Positions 34,079 through 47,483 of a DNA stretch of 64,000 bases are shown in pieces. The translations under genes were made by a program, and so were the position numbers. Below the pieces are notes generated by a model. That model did no database searches and was not told the DNA's origin. It was given only the letters and a program-made list of their open reading frames with translations. The DNA is from Pseudomonas sp. S31. GTDB taxonomy: Bacteria > Pseudomonadota > Gammaproteobacteria > Pseudomonadales > Pseudomonadaceae. The stretch's first letter is position 1, and every line of letters starts with the position of its first letter. The DNA is taken from assembly GCF_016648105.1 (NCBI RefSeq), contig NZ_JACVVE010000001.1, forward strand, positions 372,001-436,000, in the 5' to 3' direction.

Positions 34079-34567
34079 TCAGTGGTTCATGTGCATGTGG
34101 TCATGCCCACCGCCAGCCTCGGCGTTGAGAGGGCGGACTTCTGCCTGCACTTCCACGGTTTCCTTGGCGCCCTTGGCATCTTCGATGGTCAGGGTCAGCG
34201 GCACCTTCTCGCCTTCCTTCACTTGCTGGACCAGGCCCATCAGCATCACGTGATAGCCATTGGGGTCCAGGCTCACCGGCTTGCCGGCCGGCAGCTCCAC
34301 GGCCTTGACTTCCTTCATGCCCATCACGTCGCCGTTCATGGTCATCTCGTGCACTTGCACGGTCTTGGCCACGGGCGAGGCAACGCCTACCAGCTTGCTG
34401 TCGCTGCTGGCGGTCAGGGTCATGAAGGCACCGGTGGACGGCTGGTGCGGCACGCTGGCGCGTACCCAGGCTTCGCTCACGGTGGTCTGGGCCAAGGCAG
34501 GCAGGGCCATGCCCAGCAAGGCGATGGCGGCCAGGCCGCGCTTGATCGGTTGCAGTGAAACAGCCAT
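34079..34567 (-). CDS. PCuAC-family periplasmic copper chaperone
   Basis: A 162-residue exported protein: signal peptide GLAAIALLGMALPALA, then a cupredoxin-like PCuAC domain. The Met/His copper site is visible as VHEMTMNGDVMGM and GYHVMLMGL, the H(M)x10Mx21HxM pattern. A tail GGGHDHMHMNH adds further Cu ligands. PCuAC proteins supply Cu(I) to the CuA/CuB sites of cytochrome oxidase with Sco proteins. The ATG overlaps the stop of the sco gene (TAATG), so both are made together. Confidence 0.94.
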   Translation of the reverse strand: MAVSLQPIKRGLAAIALLGMALPALAQTTVSEAWVRASVPHQPSTGAFMTLTASSDSKLVGVASPVAKTVQVHEMTMNGDVMGMKEVKAVELPAGKPVSLDPNGYHVMLMGLVQQVKEGEKVPLTLTIEDAKGAKETVEVQAEVRPLNAEAGGGHDHMHMNH

Positions 34568-35175
34568 TAGCAAATCTCCATCAGGGTGACCAGGTCTTCG
34601 GCGCATTCCTTGGCGTTCAGGGAATGACCCAGGCTCAGACGCAAGGTGCCACGTGTATCGTAGACGTAGCTGGTGGACGAGTGAGAGATGGTGTAGGTAT
34701 CACCCGCCGGCACTTTCTCGTAGAACACCTTGAACTCCTTGGCCACCTCGGCGATTTGTTCCGGGGTGCCGGTCAGCGCGGTGAACGACGGGTCGAAGGC
34801 CTTCAGATAGGCGTCGAGCACTTCGGGGGTGTCGCGCTCCGGGTCCAGGGTGATGAACACCACCTGGAACAGGTCGCGGTCGCGTCCCCTGAGCAGGTTC
34901 TTGATCTGCACCGCACGTGCCAGCGTGGTCGGGCAAACCGCCGGGCACTGGGTGAAACCGAAGAAGATCATCGGCATGGAGCCGTAGAAGCTCGACAGGG
35001 TGCGCTCGTTGCCCTGGGTATCCTTGAGGCGGAACTTGCGTCCGAGGATCTCGTTGCTCATGTTCTTGCCGTACTTGAACTCGAGCCCACGCGCCGGGCT
35101 GCAGCCCGCCAGCAAGCCAAGCCCGAGAACGCCCATCCCGGCAACGACTGAGCGCCGGGTAAACAGATCATTCAT
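34567..35175 (-). CDS. SCO1/SenC-family copper metallochaperone lipoprotein
   Basis: A 202-residue thioredoxin-fold protein. The N-terminus MNDLFTRRSVVAGMGVLGLG leads to a lipobox LLAGC, making Cys25 the likely lipid-bearing residue. Copper ligands are Cys77 and Cys81 in QCPAVCPTT and His165 in TISHSSTSYVYD, all present as in functional Sco proteins. It delivers copper to, or reduces, the CuA site of cytochrome c oxidase. The ATG at 35175 was chosen because upstream codons lack coding character. Confidence 0.94.
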   Translation of the reverse strand: MNDLFTRRSVVAGMGVLGLGLLAGCSPARGLEFKYGKNMSNEILGRKFRLKDTQGNERTLSSFYGSMPMIFFGFTQCPAVCPTTLARAVQIKNLLRGRDRDLFQVVFITLDPERDTPEVLDAYLKAFDPSFTALTGTPEQIAEVAKEFKVFYEKVPAGDTYTISHSSTSYVYDTRGTLRLSLGHSLNAKECAEDLVTLMEIC

Positions 35176-35400
35176 GGAACCATCCTTTACAGGGAAGGTG
35201 CCGGCCCTCGGGACGGGCCGGCCGAAAAACCGGGGCATTCTGGCATGACACCCCCAGTGCGGCCACCCGACCTTGGGGCAGATGGCCTGCAGCCCTTTGT
35301 TTACGGGCTGCGGCTTGTTGTCGCAGGGGTTGAATCCGTAACACTTTGTTGCTAGGGGCGGGAATCTTGCTCGGTTTCTATAAACCACCGCGGCGCCTGC

Positions 35401-35426
35401 TTCGCGGGTAAACCCGCTCCTACACA
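35401..35426. repeat. Single REP palindrome
   Basis: REP unit TTCGCGGGTAAACCCGC then TCCTACAC, located between the sco promoter side and the nfuA 3' end. Confidence 0.85.
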
Positions 35427-35440
35427 GCGTGCCGCGTTAC

Positions 35441-36034
<594 letters not shown>

Positions 36035-36082
36035 TCACAGACTTGCGCCAAGTGTACGCCAACACGGCCTTCTAACAAAGTC

Positions 36083-37117
36083 CTAGTATTTGACTCGGGA
36101 AAGCGCATATTCCTCGCCCTGCCCCCGTGTCTGCGCCAACCAGGCCTGCATGCGCCGGTAAAGGCCGCGTTCCAGCCACTGGTAGCTGAACCAGGACATT
36201 AGTCCAATGGACGGCACGCACAAGGCAAACACCAGGTATGGGTTCAGGCCCAGGCGCTGGCTGGCGAACCAGCCGGCGTAGAGCACCAGCACGTGAATCA
36301 GGTACACCGAGTACGAGCAGTCGCCCAAGGCCTTGAGCACCCGATTACCCCTGAACCACGGCTCCAAGGAAAGAAATGCCAGCACGATCAAGGCGCTAGG
36401 CAAGCCCCAGTGCAGAAGGCGCTGGGAGGCATCCAGGTGGTAGATGGCGTAGCCCGCCGCCAGCAGGGTGAGCAACGGCAACACCCGCCCCTCGCGCACC
36501 AGCCCGCGGCGGTACAGCACGCCCAGGCCGATACCCAACAGGAACTCGTAGATGATGCCGTTGTTGTAGAAGTGGCTGAGCACGCCCAGGCGCCCCAGTA
36601 CCTCGCTGGCCAGCAGCAGCGCCGTGCTCACCAGCAGCAGGTGGTGGCGCTGACGCACCAGGAACGCGAGGCCGAACAACAGGTAGAAGAACATTTCGAA
36701 GTTCAACGTCCAGCCGACGTTGAGCGTGGGATACATGCCATAGCCGCCAGGGTTCTCTGCCGGAATGAAAAACAACGACATGAGCAGGTGCTGGGCGTTG
36801 AACACCTGGTGCGGCATCCAGCGACTGAAGGCCAGGATCAACAGGGCCATGACCAGGGTGTAGAACCAGTAGGCAGGAACGATGCGCAGGGCGCGGTTGA
36901 GCAGGAACTGACGGGGTTCGATGTCCTTGTCGCGGGTCGACAGGTAGATAACCAGCCCGCTGATGACGAAGAAGATATCGACGCCTACGGCGCCTCGGTC
37001 ACTGAACAATTGGCCGATGGGGCCGGTGGCATGGAAGTCGAAAAATATCTGCATGAAGTGGTGGCAGACCACCACCCAGGCGGCGAACGCCCGCAGTGCC
37101 TGAAGCGAATACAGCAT
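36083..37117 (-). CDS. Acyltransferase 3 family membrane protein
   Basis: A 344-residue membrane protein with about ten hydrophobic segments. The N-terminus MLYSLQALRAFAAWVVVCHH carries the catalytic His region of acyltransferase-3 enzymes (OafA, NodX), followed by GVDIFFVISGLVIYLSTRD and RALRIVPAYWFYTL. Such proteins O-acylate polysaccharides, lipopolysaccharide or other surface glycans. No glycan genes are nearby, so the target is unknown. I chose the ATG at 37117, since upstream sequence is a REP doublet. Confidence 0.92.
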   Translation of the reverse strand: MLYSLQALRAFAAWVVVCHHFMQIFFDFHATGPIGQLFSDRGAVGVDIFFVISGLVIYLSTRDKDIEPRQFLLNRALRIVPAYWFYTLVMALLILAFSRWMPHQVFNAQHLLMSLFFIPAENPGGYGMYPTLNVGWTLNFEMFFYLLFGLAFLVRQRHHLLLVSTALLLASEVLGRLGVLSHFYNNGIIYEFLLGIGLGVLYRRGLVREGRVLPLLTLLAAGYAIYHLDASQRLLHWGLPSALIVLAFLSLEPWFRGNRVLKALGDCSYSVYLIHVLVLYAGWFASQRLGLNPYLVFALCVPSIGLMSWFSYQWLERGLYRRMQAWLAQTRGQGEEYALSRVKY

Positions 37118-37183
37118 GGAATACCTGCGATTGCCGGTGCATTGAGGCCCGGGTCGAGTGCCGAGGCGAGCGCTGCGCGCTCG

Positions 37184-37246
37184 TTCGCGGGTAAACCCGC
37201 TCCTACAGGTACAGCGCGGACCTGTAGGAGCGGGTTTACCCGCGAA
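37184..37246. repeat. REP doublet (REPIN), inverted pair
   Basis: Two REP units, 37184-37209 and 37221-37246, are exact inverses over 26 bases with an 11-base loop. They sit between the acyltransferase gene start and the cti 3' end. Confidence 0.9.
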
Positions 37247-37330
37247 GGGCTGCAATGCAGCCCCCAGCAATCGACCAGGACCACCCACCAGTTCCGACCG
37301 TAAGGTATCCGGAAAGGTCAGCCCACCCGA

Positions 37331-39640
37331 TCAGAGGTTCTCGTAGCGGTTCATGTCCAGCACCCCCGCCTCCACCGGCTGGGTCTCCTTGATGTAGCTG
37401 TTCAGGTCATGGAAGTAGTGCCAGAACTGCGGATGGCTGCGGCGGATCCCCCAGCGCATGACCACACGCTCGAAACGATCGGCATCGTCACCGGCGTACT
37501 CCAGGTCTTCGACGAACTCTGGCACATCGGCGGTGGGCACGTTGAAGATGAAGTTCGGATAGCTGCTGAGCACGCCCGGATACAGGGTCAGGGTATCGAG
37601 CCCCGGCTGGTAGCGGTGCGCCTCACCGAGCAGGAAGGCGACGTTGCTGTGCGCACGGTTGCGCAGCAGGCTGTAGACCTGGCGCTGGCCGCCCTGCCCT
37701 TCGATGCGCAGCATGGTCGCCTCGGGCAGTTGGTCGATCACCTTCAGCCCGGCTGCCGGCCGCGACACCAACCGGCTCAGCGACTGCTCGGCATTTCGGA
37801 ACTCCTCGCTCAAGCCCGGCCGCGAGCAATAGGCGTCCTTGCAGCGGTTGATCGGGTCGGGCGAGGCGTTGATGCTGGTGGTGCGTTGCAGCAGCTTGAG
37901 ACCGAAGTCGCGTTTGGGGTGCGCCTTGTCCAGCTTCAGGCCGCTTGGCGTGTCGCTGTCGATGTCCTCGTAATCGAGCCACATCTTCACCTTGCCGCCA
38001 TTCTGGTACCAGTCGCTGAGGATCGCGCCACGCTTGTCCGCTGGCATCAGACGCAGGAAGTTGACTTCGGCGCCGTTGCGGATCAGGTCGAAGTACAGGC
38101 GCGTCTGCAACTGGTGCGAGACGTTGCCATAGACGTCGAAGTTGACCGCCAGCTGGTAGTAGGTGCGCTCGAGCAATGGGTAGTCGAACAGCCACATGGT
38201 CAGCGGCACGTCACCGATCAGGCCCTTGGTCACGGAGGCGCTGTCGAAGTGGCGGAAGATGGTCAGCAGCGCGTTGTCGTTGCCGGCCCACAGGGTCGAC
38301 CAACCCGGTGCCGGCATCTCGGCATAGGCTTCGCGGCGCAACTTCTCGTACTCGTTGCGCTTGTCGCGATAGGCATGCCACAAGCTCAGCACGCTGCCCA
38401 CGTCGTCGATCTGCCCCGGCATGGCCAGCAGTGGCGTGGCTTCGCCGCGGTACTTGGCATCGGTGACGTAGCGGTCGAAGGCCGGCTCCTGGAACAGCGC
38501 CCAGAAGTTGTCGCGGATCACGTCGGTGGCGATCTGCCCGCGGCACACCGGGCCGCGAATGAAGGTGCGCACGAAGTACTCGGCGTTATCGAGCATGAAC
38601 TGGTAGCGCGCCACCGCCGGGATCGCCTCGAAGGTCTCGAACGGGTTGGCCCGGTGCCGCGGCCCGTAGCCCGGCAGCGCGGTGGCGTGCCAGTCGCCGG
38701 CGTAGAACAGCTGCTTGACCCGCTTGAGCTTCTGCGGGCCCATCGGGTAAGTGATGTGGGTCTTGTGCACGATCACGCCCTGTACCGGCACCAGGCGGTA
38801 ATAGAAGTCGGTACCGGGCGGGTCGTTGGGGCGGCGCGTGGCGATGATGTCGACCGGCTTGCCGCTCGGCGTGCGCGAACGCACCCACTGGAAGAAGTGG
38901 CCCTGCTCGCCGCCGACGAAATAGATATGCGCCAGGAACAGGTGCTCGTACAGCCAGCGGCCAACCAGGGCTTCGGTCGAGCCCGGGCGGTTGAGCAACT
39001 CTTCCCATTCGCCGATCTGCCTTGCCTCTGCCGCGCTCGGCTGGATCGGCTGGTACTCGACCGGCGCGCCTGCCGCCAGCCAGCGTTGCATGGTCTGGTA
39101 CTCCTTGTCGGTCAGGCCGGTGACCGCCAGCGGCATGCCTTCCTTGGGATGGGCGCCGGCATAGGCGTCGAACTCATGGGGCATGGGGCACATATTGTTG
39201 CGCTGCAGGCCCAGGACGATGTCGTCGGGCAGCTTGGCGTTGGGCGTGATCGGCGTCTTGTGCCCCAGTTCGAGCATGCGCGCCATCAGCGCGGCCTGGC
39301 TGCCCTGATTGTCGAGCACCGAATAGAAGCCCTTGGCGCGCCATTGCTCTTCGGTCTGGGCGTCGTAGAACAGGCGCGTGGTGGCCACGGCCTTGCTCCG
39401 GTCGCCCTGGTACACCGGCACCTTGCTGGCACCGCGCACGGCCCCTTCGGGGCTCTCCAGCTTGAGCTGGCAGGCGGCGTCATTGCAGGCATGGCAGGCG
39501 ACGCATTTCTCGGTGAAGATCGGTTGGATGTCGCGGGTGTAGGAAATTGCCGGGCTCGACTGGGGCGTTTGTGCGCCAACCATGCCGCTCATGAACAGCG
39601 CGCATGCGCCCGCCCAGGCAAGAAAACAACGTTGCAACAT
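37331..39640 (-). CDS. cti: Fatty acid cis/trans isomerase (cytochrome c-type)
   Basis: A 769-residue periplasmic enzyme that converts cis-unsaturated membrane fatty acids to trans, stiffening the membrane under solvent or heat shock. Signal peptide (CFLAWAGACALFMSGMVGA), then a heme c site CVACH (residues 46-50), the hallmark of Cti. Downstream blocks are unmistakable for the family in size and Trp/Tyr-rich composition. Start at 39640 gives a normal signal peptide; ATG at 39670 or 39718 is possible. It is divergent from metH, the arrangement known in P. putida. Confidence 0.93.
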   Translation of the reverse strand: MLQRCFLAWAGACALFMSGMVGAQTPQSSPAISYTRDIQPIFTEKCVACHACNDAACQLKLESPEGAVRGASKVPVYQGDRSKAVATTRLFYDAQTEEQWRAKGFYSVLDNQGSQAALMARMLELGHKTPITPNAKLPDDIVLGLQRNNMCPMPHEFDAYAGAHPKEGMPLAVTGLTDKEYQTMQRWLAAGAPVEYQPIQPSAAEARQIGEWEELLNRPGSTEALVGRWLYEHLFLAHIYFVGGEQGHFFQWVRSRTPSGKPVDIIATRRPNDPPGTDFYYRLVPVQGVIVHKTHITYPMGPQKLKRVKQLFYAGDWHATALPGYGPRHRANPFETFEAIPAVARYQFMLDNAEYFVRTFIRGPVCRGQIATDVIRDNFWALFQEPAFDRYVTDAKYRGEATPLLAMPGQIDDVGSVLSLWHAYRDKRNEYEKLRREAYAEMPAPGWSTLWAGNDNALLTIFRHFDSASVTKGLIGDVPLTMWLFDYPLLERTYYQLAVNFDVYGNVSHQLQTRLYFDLIRNGAEVNFLRLMPADKRGAILSDWYQNGGKVKMWLDYEDIDSDTPSGLKLDKAHPKRDFGLKLLQRTTSINASPDPINRCKDAYCSRPGLSEEFRNAEQSLSRLVSRPAAGLKVIDQLPEATMLRIEGQGGQRQVYSLLRNRAHSNVAFLLGEAHRYQPGLDTLTLYPGVLSSYPNFIFNVPTADVPEFVEDLEYAGDDADRFERVVMRWGIRRSHPQFWHYFHDLNSYIKETQPVEAGVLDMNRYENL

Positions 39641-39807
39641 GTGCCGAAAGTCCTGGTTCTTGAAAGCCATCACGGTTTGCCTGATCGTCCTTGGATGCGT
39701 AGGTGCCAACATGAGCATAATTCATGGAAATGGCCGATGCGCCTAAAATCCGCGCAGCTTTGCTATGATTCCGCACCTTCTGATATTTGCCCGACCAGGT
39801 AGTTCTC

Positions 39808-43515
<3,708 letters not shown>

Positions 43516-43530
43516 TACCGGTGTGGCTGT

Positions 43531-43591
43531 TTCGCGGGTAAACCCGCTCCTACAGGCGGTGCGGCCCTGTAGGAGCGGGTTTACCCGCGAA
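43531..43591. repeat. REP doublet (REPIN) after metH
   Basis: REP units at 43531-43556 and 43566-43591 are inverse copies over 26 bases with a 9-base loop; flanking TGGCTGT/ACAGCCA extend the symmetry. They begin 15 bases after the metH stop and may stabilise the 3' end. Confidence 0.9.
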
Positions 43592-43666
43592 GAGGCCGGC
43601 ACAGCCAACCACCGAACGATCGCCTAGACTGTCCCTGACCGCCTCTGAACCCCCTCAGGAGCCCCC

Positions 43667-43885
43667 ATGGACGACCAAGGCCAGGACAAACCGCCAACCC
43701 TCTGGCAGATGTTGCACAGCATCCTCGCCGCCGCCTTTGGCGTGCAGAGCGGCAAGAATCGCGCGCGCGACTTCACCCATGGCAAGGCGAGCCACTTCAT
43801 CGTGCTCGGCACCCTGTTCACCCTGGTGTTCATCCTGGTGCTGATCGGGCTGGTGCAACTGGCCCTGCACCTGACCGCCCGCTAG
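43667..43885 (+). CDS. DUF2970-family small membrane protein
   Basis: A 72-residue protein: a soluble start (TLWQMLHSILAAAFGVQSGK, the DUF2970 signature) and one membrane segment (FIVLGTLFTLVFILVLIGLV). CAGGAG sits before the ATG. The family is common in Pseudomonas and has no known function. It is transcribed alone between two REP structures. Confidence 0.88.
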   Translation: MDDQGQDKPPTLWQMLHSILAAAFGVQSGKNRARDFTHGKASHFIVLGTLFTLVFILVLIGLVQLALHLTAR

Positions 43886-43898
43886 GCGACGACGACCC

Positions 43899-43942
43899 TC
43901 GCCAGCAAGCCAGCCTCATTGCGGAAGAAGGCTTGCCGGCGA
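43899..43942. repeat. Hairpin repeat of a second REP type
   Basis: TCGCCAGCAAGCC (43899-43911) and GGCTTGCCGGCGA (43930-43942) pair with one mismatch around an 18-base loop. This resembles the other common Pseudomonas intergenic palindrome, distinct from the GTAGGAGCGGG type. It lies between the DUF2970 gene and the convergent 37-residue gene. Confidence 0.7.
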
Positions 43943-43981
43943 TGAGGCCGGTACAGGTACTTCACGGTCTTGAGGATAAGG

Positions 43982-44095
43982 CTACTGGTGGCTGACCCAG
44001 TAAACGGCAGTGACCACCACCAGCACGATCAGGCACAGGATCGCCCAGGCATCGACGCTGCTATCAGCTTTGCGGACCTTGGTTGAGTTGCCCAT
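43982..44095 (-). CDS. 37-residue single-pass membrane protein
   Basis: ATG at 44095 opens MGNSTKVRKADSSVDAWAIL followed by CLIVLVVVTAVYWVSHQ and stops at 43982. AGAGG lies seven bases upstream. A charged N-terminus and one 17-residue hydrophobic helix mark a small inner-membrane protein. Its function is unknown. Confidence 0.6.
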   Translation of the reverse strand: MGNSTKVRKADSSVDAWAILCLIVLVVVTAVYWVSHQ

Positions 44096-44354
44096 TGCAT
44101 TGCCTCTTGTAGTGTTATGGGGAATGCACTTCACACCACAGTTAAGACGAGCAATGCCCTTCTCTCAAGCAGGGTCTTTGCAGCGCATCACCGGCTACAA
44201 ATGGCAGTTAGTCTCACTTAGTTCGTTTGGTTCTTTTCATATGCAAAAACATCACTTTAGCGCATAAACACAACCTGCTATCGTTCGCCGGCTCCGAACC
44301 GGAGTGCGCGGCCGTGCGCGCGAATAGCTGCATGCAGCCTGAGACAGGACTTTT

Positions 44355-46007
44355 ATGTACGTATACGACGAGTACGATCAGCGGATCATCGAGGACCGCG
44401 TCAAGCAGTTCCGTGATCAGACCCGCCGCTACCTGGCCGGTGAGCTGAGCGAAGAAGAATTCCGCCCTCTGCGCCTGCAGAACGGCCTCTACATCCAACG
44501 TTTCGCCCCGATGCTGCGCGTCGCCGTGCCGTATGGCCAGCTGAACGCGCGCCAGGTTCGCACACTGGCCAAGATCGCCCGCGACTACGACAAGGGCTAT
44601 GCCCACATCTCCACCCGCCAGAACGTGCAGTACAACTGGCCGGCGCTGGAAGATATCCCGGAGATCCTCGCCGAACTGGCCACCGTGCAGATGCACGCGA
44701 TCCAGACCAGCGGCAACTGCCTGCGCAACACCACCACCGACCAGTTCGCTGGCGTTGCTGCAGACGAGATCATCGACCCGCGCCCATGGTGCGAGATCGT
44801 TCGCCAGTGGACCACCTTCCACCCGGAATTCGCCTACCTGCCGCGCAAGTTCAAGATTGCGATCAACGGCTCGAAGGAAGACCGCGCCGCCATCGAAGTG
44901 CACGACATCGGCCTGGAGCCGGTGCGCAACGCTGCCGGCGAGCTGGGCTTCCGCGTGCTGGTCGGCGGTGGTCTGGGCCGTACCCCGGTGGTCGGTTCGT
45001 TCATCAACGAGTTCCTGCCCTGGCAGGACCTGATCAGCTACCTCGACGCCATCCTGCGCGTGTACAACCGTTACGGTCGTCGTGACAACAAGTACAAGGC
45101 GCGGATCAAGATCCTGGTCAAGGCACTGACCCCTGAAGTGTTCGCCGAAAAGGTCGAGGCCGAAATGGTCCACCTGCGTGGCGGCAACACCACCCTGACC
45201 GAAGACGAAGTACAGCGCGTCTCGCGCCACTTCGTCGACCCGGACTACCTGGCCCTCGACAACGTCGACTACGCCGCCCAGGACGCAGAAAACCCAGGCT
45301 TCGCCCGCTGGCGCTCGCGCAACACCCGTGCCCACAAGCGCCCGGGCTACGTCGCCGTGACCCTGTCGCTGAAGCCGACCGGCGTCGCCCCAGGCGACCT
45401 GACCGACAAGCAGCTGGACGCCGTGGCCGACCTCGCCGAGCGCTACAGCTTCGGCTTCCTGCGCACCTCGCACGAGCAGAACATCATCCTCGCCGACGTC
45501 GAGCAGCGCCAGCTGCACGCCCTGTGGCTGGAACTGCGCGAAGGCGGTTTCGCCACGCCGAACATCGGCCTGCTGACCGATATCATCTGCTGCCCGGGCG
45601 GTGACTACTGCTCGCTGGCCAACGCCAAGTCGATCCCGATCGCCGAATCCATCCAGCGCCGTTTCGACGATCTGGACTACCTGTTCGACATCGGCGAGAT
45701 CGACCTGAACATCTCCGGTTGCATGAACGCCTGTGGCCACCACCACGTCGGCCACATCGGCATCCTCGGGGTGGACAAGAAGGGCGAGGAGTTCTACCAG
45801 GTCTCCCTGGGTGGCAACGCCGCGCGCGACGCGAGCCTGGGCAAGATTCTCGGCCCATCGTTCGCCCAGGAGCAAATGGCCGACGTGATCGAGAAGCTGA
45901 TCAACGTGTACGTCGAACAACGTACCGAAGAAGAACGCTTCATCGACACCTACCAGCGTATCGGCATCGACCCCTTCAAGGAGCGCGTCTATGCAGCGAA
46001 TCATTAA
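44355..46007 (+). CDS. cysI: Sulfite reductase hemoprotein
   Basis: A 550-residue siroheme and 4Fe-4S enzyme that reduces sulfite to sulfide in cysteine biosynthesis. The N-terminal nitrite/sulfite reductase half-domains (ISTRQNVQYNWPALEDIPEI, SGNCLRNTTTDQF) lead to the cluster/heme motif CCPGGDYCSLA and SGCMNACGHHHVG. It overlaps the next gene by 17 bases. About 90 bases upstream is an AT-rich stretch (TTTTCATATGCAAAAACATC) where the sulfur regulator CysB could act; no exact site is claimed. Confidence 0.96.
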   Translation: MYVYDEYDQRIIEDRVKQFRDQTRRYLAGELSEEEFRPLRLQNGLYIQRFAPMLRVAVPYGQLNARQVRTLAKIARDYDKGYAHISTRQNVQYNWPALEDIPEILAELATVQMHAIQTSGNCLRNTTTDQFAGVAADEIIDPRPWCEIVRQWTTFHPEFAYLPRKFKIAINGSKEDRAAIEVHDIGLEPVRNAAGELGFRVLVGGGLGRTPVVGSFINEFLPWQDLISYLDAILRVYNRYGRRDNKYKARIKILVKALTPEVFAEKVEAEMVHLRGGNTTLTEDEVQRVSRHFVDPDYLALDNVDYAAQDAENPGFARWRSRNTRAHKRPGYVAVTLSLKPTGVAPGDLTDKQLDAVADLAERYSFGFLRTSHEQNIILADVEQRQLHALWLELREGGFATPNIGLLTDIICCPGGDYCSLANAKSIPIAESIQRRFDDLDYLFDIGEIDLNISGCMNACGHHHVGHIGILGVDKKGEEFYQVSLGGNAARDASLGKILGPSFAQEQMADVIEKLINVYVEQRTEEERFIDTYQRIGIDPFKERVYAANH

Positions 46008-46485
46008 GAACAACCAGATCGTCGACGAAACCTGGCACCTGCTGCCCAAGGAAACCTCGTTCGACGAGCTGACCAACTGCGACGACTACATCGTGCCGCT
46101 GCAGATGTGGCGCGACCACGCCCACGTGCTCAAGGCCCGCGACGGCGGCCTGGGCGTGTGGCTGGACAGCGACGAGCAAGCCGAGGAAATCGGTGACGAC
46201 GTCGAGCACTTCCAGGTCATCGCACTGAACTTCCCGGCCTTCACCGACGGGCGCAACTACTCCAACGCGCGCCTGCTGCGTGACCGCTACAAGTTCAAGG
46301 GTGAGCTGCGTGCCATCGGCGACGTACTGCGCGACCAGCTGTTCTACCTGGCCCGTTGCGGTTTCGATGCCTTCGCCATCCGTGCCGACAAGGACCCGGA
46401 AGACGCGCTGCAAGGCCTGAAGGACTTCTCGGTGACCTACCAGGCCGCCACCGACGAGCCGCTGCCGCTGTTCCGCCGCCGCTGA
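45991..46485 (+). CDS. DUF934-family protein, sulfite reductase partner
   Basis: A 164-residue soluble protein of the DUF934 family, which sits next to cysI in many proteobacteria. Visible blocks are DDVEHFQVIALNFPAFTDGR, SNARLLRDRYKFKGELRAIG and CGFDAFAIRADKDPEDALQG. It probably assists sulfite reduction, perhaps in electron delivery or sulfide handling, but no activity is established. It overlaps cysI and ends at a strong terminator. Confidence 0.9.
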   Translation: MQRIIKNNQIVDETWHLLPKETSFDELTNCDDYIVPLQMWRDHAHVLKARDGGLGVWLDSDEQAEEIGDDVEHFQVIALNFPAFTDGRNYSNARLLRDRYKFKGELRAIGDVLRDQLFYLARCGFDAFAIRADKDPEDALQGLKDFSVTYQAATDEPLPLFRRR

Positions 46486-46500
46486 TCGTCGAAGCTATAG

Positions 46501-46536
46501 CAACGGCCCGCCACTTGGCGGGCCGTTGCGTTTCTT
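46501..46536 (+). terminator. Rho-independent terminator of the cysI operon
   Basis: A perfect 12-pair stem, CAACGGCCCGCC (46501-46512) and GGCGGGCCGTTG (46517-46528), with loop ACTT, then CGTTTCTT. It ends the cysI-DUF934 transcript 16 bases after the stop. Confidence 0.88.
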
Positions 46537-46676
46537 GCCTCCTGGTCAAATGACCTTCGCTCTGCCCCGTCTTAATCAATCCCGCCGAAACCCGCACACT
46601 CTCCTGCACTCGAACACCAACCGGCCTGGAGCGTCTAGGCTCTACCGGTCCCTCCCCTATGAGCAGGAGCAACGCC

Positions 46677-47480
46677 ATGAGCATCCCTTCCTTCGGCCTC
46701 GGTACCTTCCGTCTCTCCGGCCAAGCCGTGATCGACTCGGTCAAGACCGCCCTGGAGCTGGGCTATCGCGTCATCGACACCGCGCAGATCTACAAGAACG
46801 AAGCCGACGTCGGCCAGGCCATCGCCGAGAGCGGCGTGCCGCACAGCGAGCTGTTCATCACGACCAAGATCTGGGTCGACAACTACGCCGCCGACAAGCT
46901 GTTGCCAAGCCTGCGTGAAAGCCTGGAGAAACTGCGTACCGACCACGTCGACCTGCTGCTGATCCACTGGCCCGCGCCAGGCAACGGCGTCGAGCTGCGC
47001 GAATACATGAGCGCATTGGCCGAAGCCAAGAAGCTGGGCCTGACCCGCCAGATCGGCGTGTCGAACTTCAATATCGAGTTGACCCGGCAAGCCATCGAGG
47101 TGGTGGGCAAAGGCGAGATCGCCACCAACCAGATCGAGCTCAGCCCGTACCTGCAGAACACCAAGCTGGCGGCGTTCCTCAAGGAACAAGGCATCACCGT
47201 CACCTCGTACATGACCCTGGCCTATGGCAAGGTGCTCAAGGACCCGGTGCTGGCCGACATCGCCGCCAAGCACAAGGCCACCGTCGCCCAGGTGGCTCTG
47301 GCCTGGGCACTGCAACTGGGCTACGCGGTGATTCCGTCGTCCACCAAGCGCGAGAACCTGGCCAGCAACCTGCTCGCCCAGCAACTGAAACTGGACGCCG
47401 AGGACATGGCGCGCATCGCCAAGCTCGAACGCAATGGCCGCGAAGTCAGCCCAGCCAGCCTGGCGCCCGAGTGGGACTGA
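46677..47480 (+). CDS. dkgB: Aldo/keto reductase, DkgB-like
   Basis: A 267-residue NADPH-dependent reductase, the length of E. coli DkgB. The catalytic residues are seen in [13 protein letters not shown] (Asp, Tyr), TTKIWVDN (Lys) and DLLLIHWP (His); NADPH-binding follows in [12 protein letters not shown] and [12 protein letters not shown]. It reduces 2,5-diketo-gluconate, methylglyoxal or similar carbonyls. The start ATG 46677 has AGGAG eight bases upstream. The exact substrate here is inferred from resemblance alone. Confidence 0.9.
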   Translation: MSIPSFGLGTFRLSGQAVIDSVKTALELGYRVIDTAQIYKNEADVGQAIAESGVPHSELFITTKIWVDNYAADKLLPSLRESLEKLRTDHVDLLLIHWPAPGNGVELREYMSALAEAKKLGLTRQIGVSNFNIELTRQAIEVVGKGEIATNQIELSPYLQNTKLAAFLKEQGITVTSYMTLAYGKVLKDPVLADIAAKHKATVAQVALAWALQLGYAVIPSSTKRENLASNLLAQQLKLDAEDMARIAKLERNGREVSPASLAPEWD

Positions 47481-47483
47481 CCG

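Noticed and set aside
37158..37346. A 62-residue frame across the REP doublet
   Set aside because: The frame consists of translated REP repeat (typical SRVNPLLQ and GAGLPAK peptides), an artefact of the palindrome.
37409..39802. A 797-residue open frame opposite cti
   Set aside because: The cti frame carries a signal peptide and a heme site; the opposite frame shows low-complexity Ala/Val/Arg composition and no ribosome binding site.
39719..39807. Cobalamin riboswitch upstream of metH
   Set aside because: The intergenic space is only about 90 bases and shows no B12-box-like core; too short for the riboswitch fold.
44214..46076. A 620-residue frame opposite cysI
   Set aside because: cysI has full siroheme and Fe-S motifs; the antisense frame is Val/Asp/Gly-rich shadow sequence.
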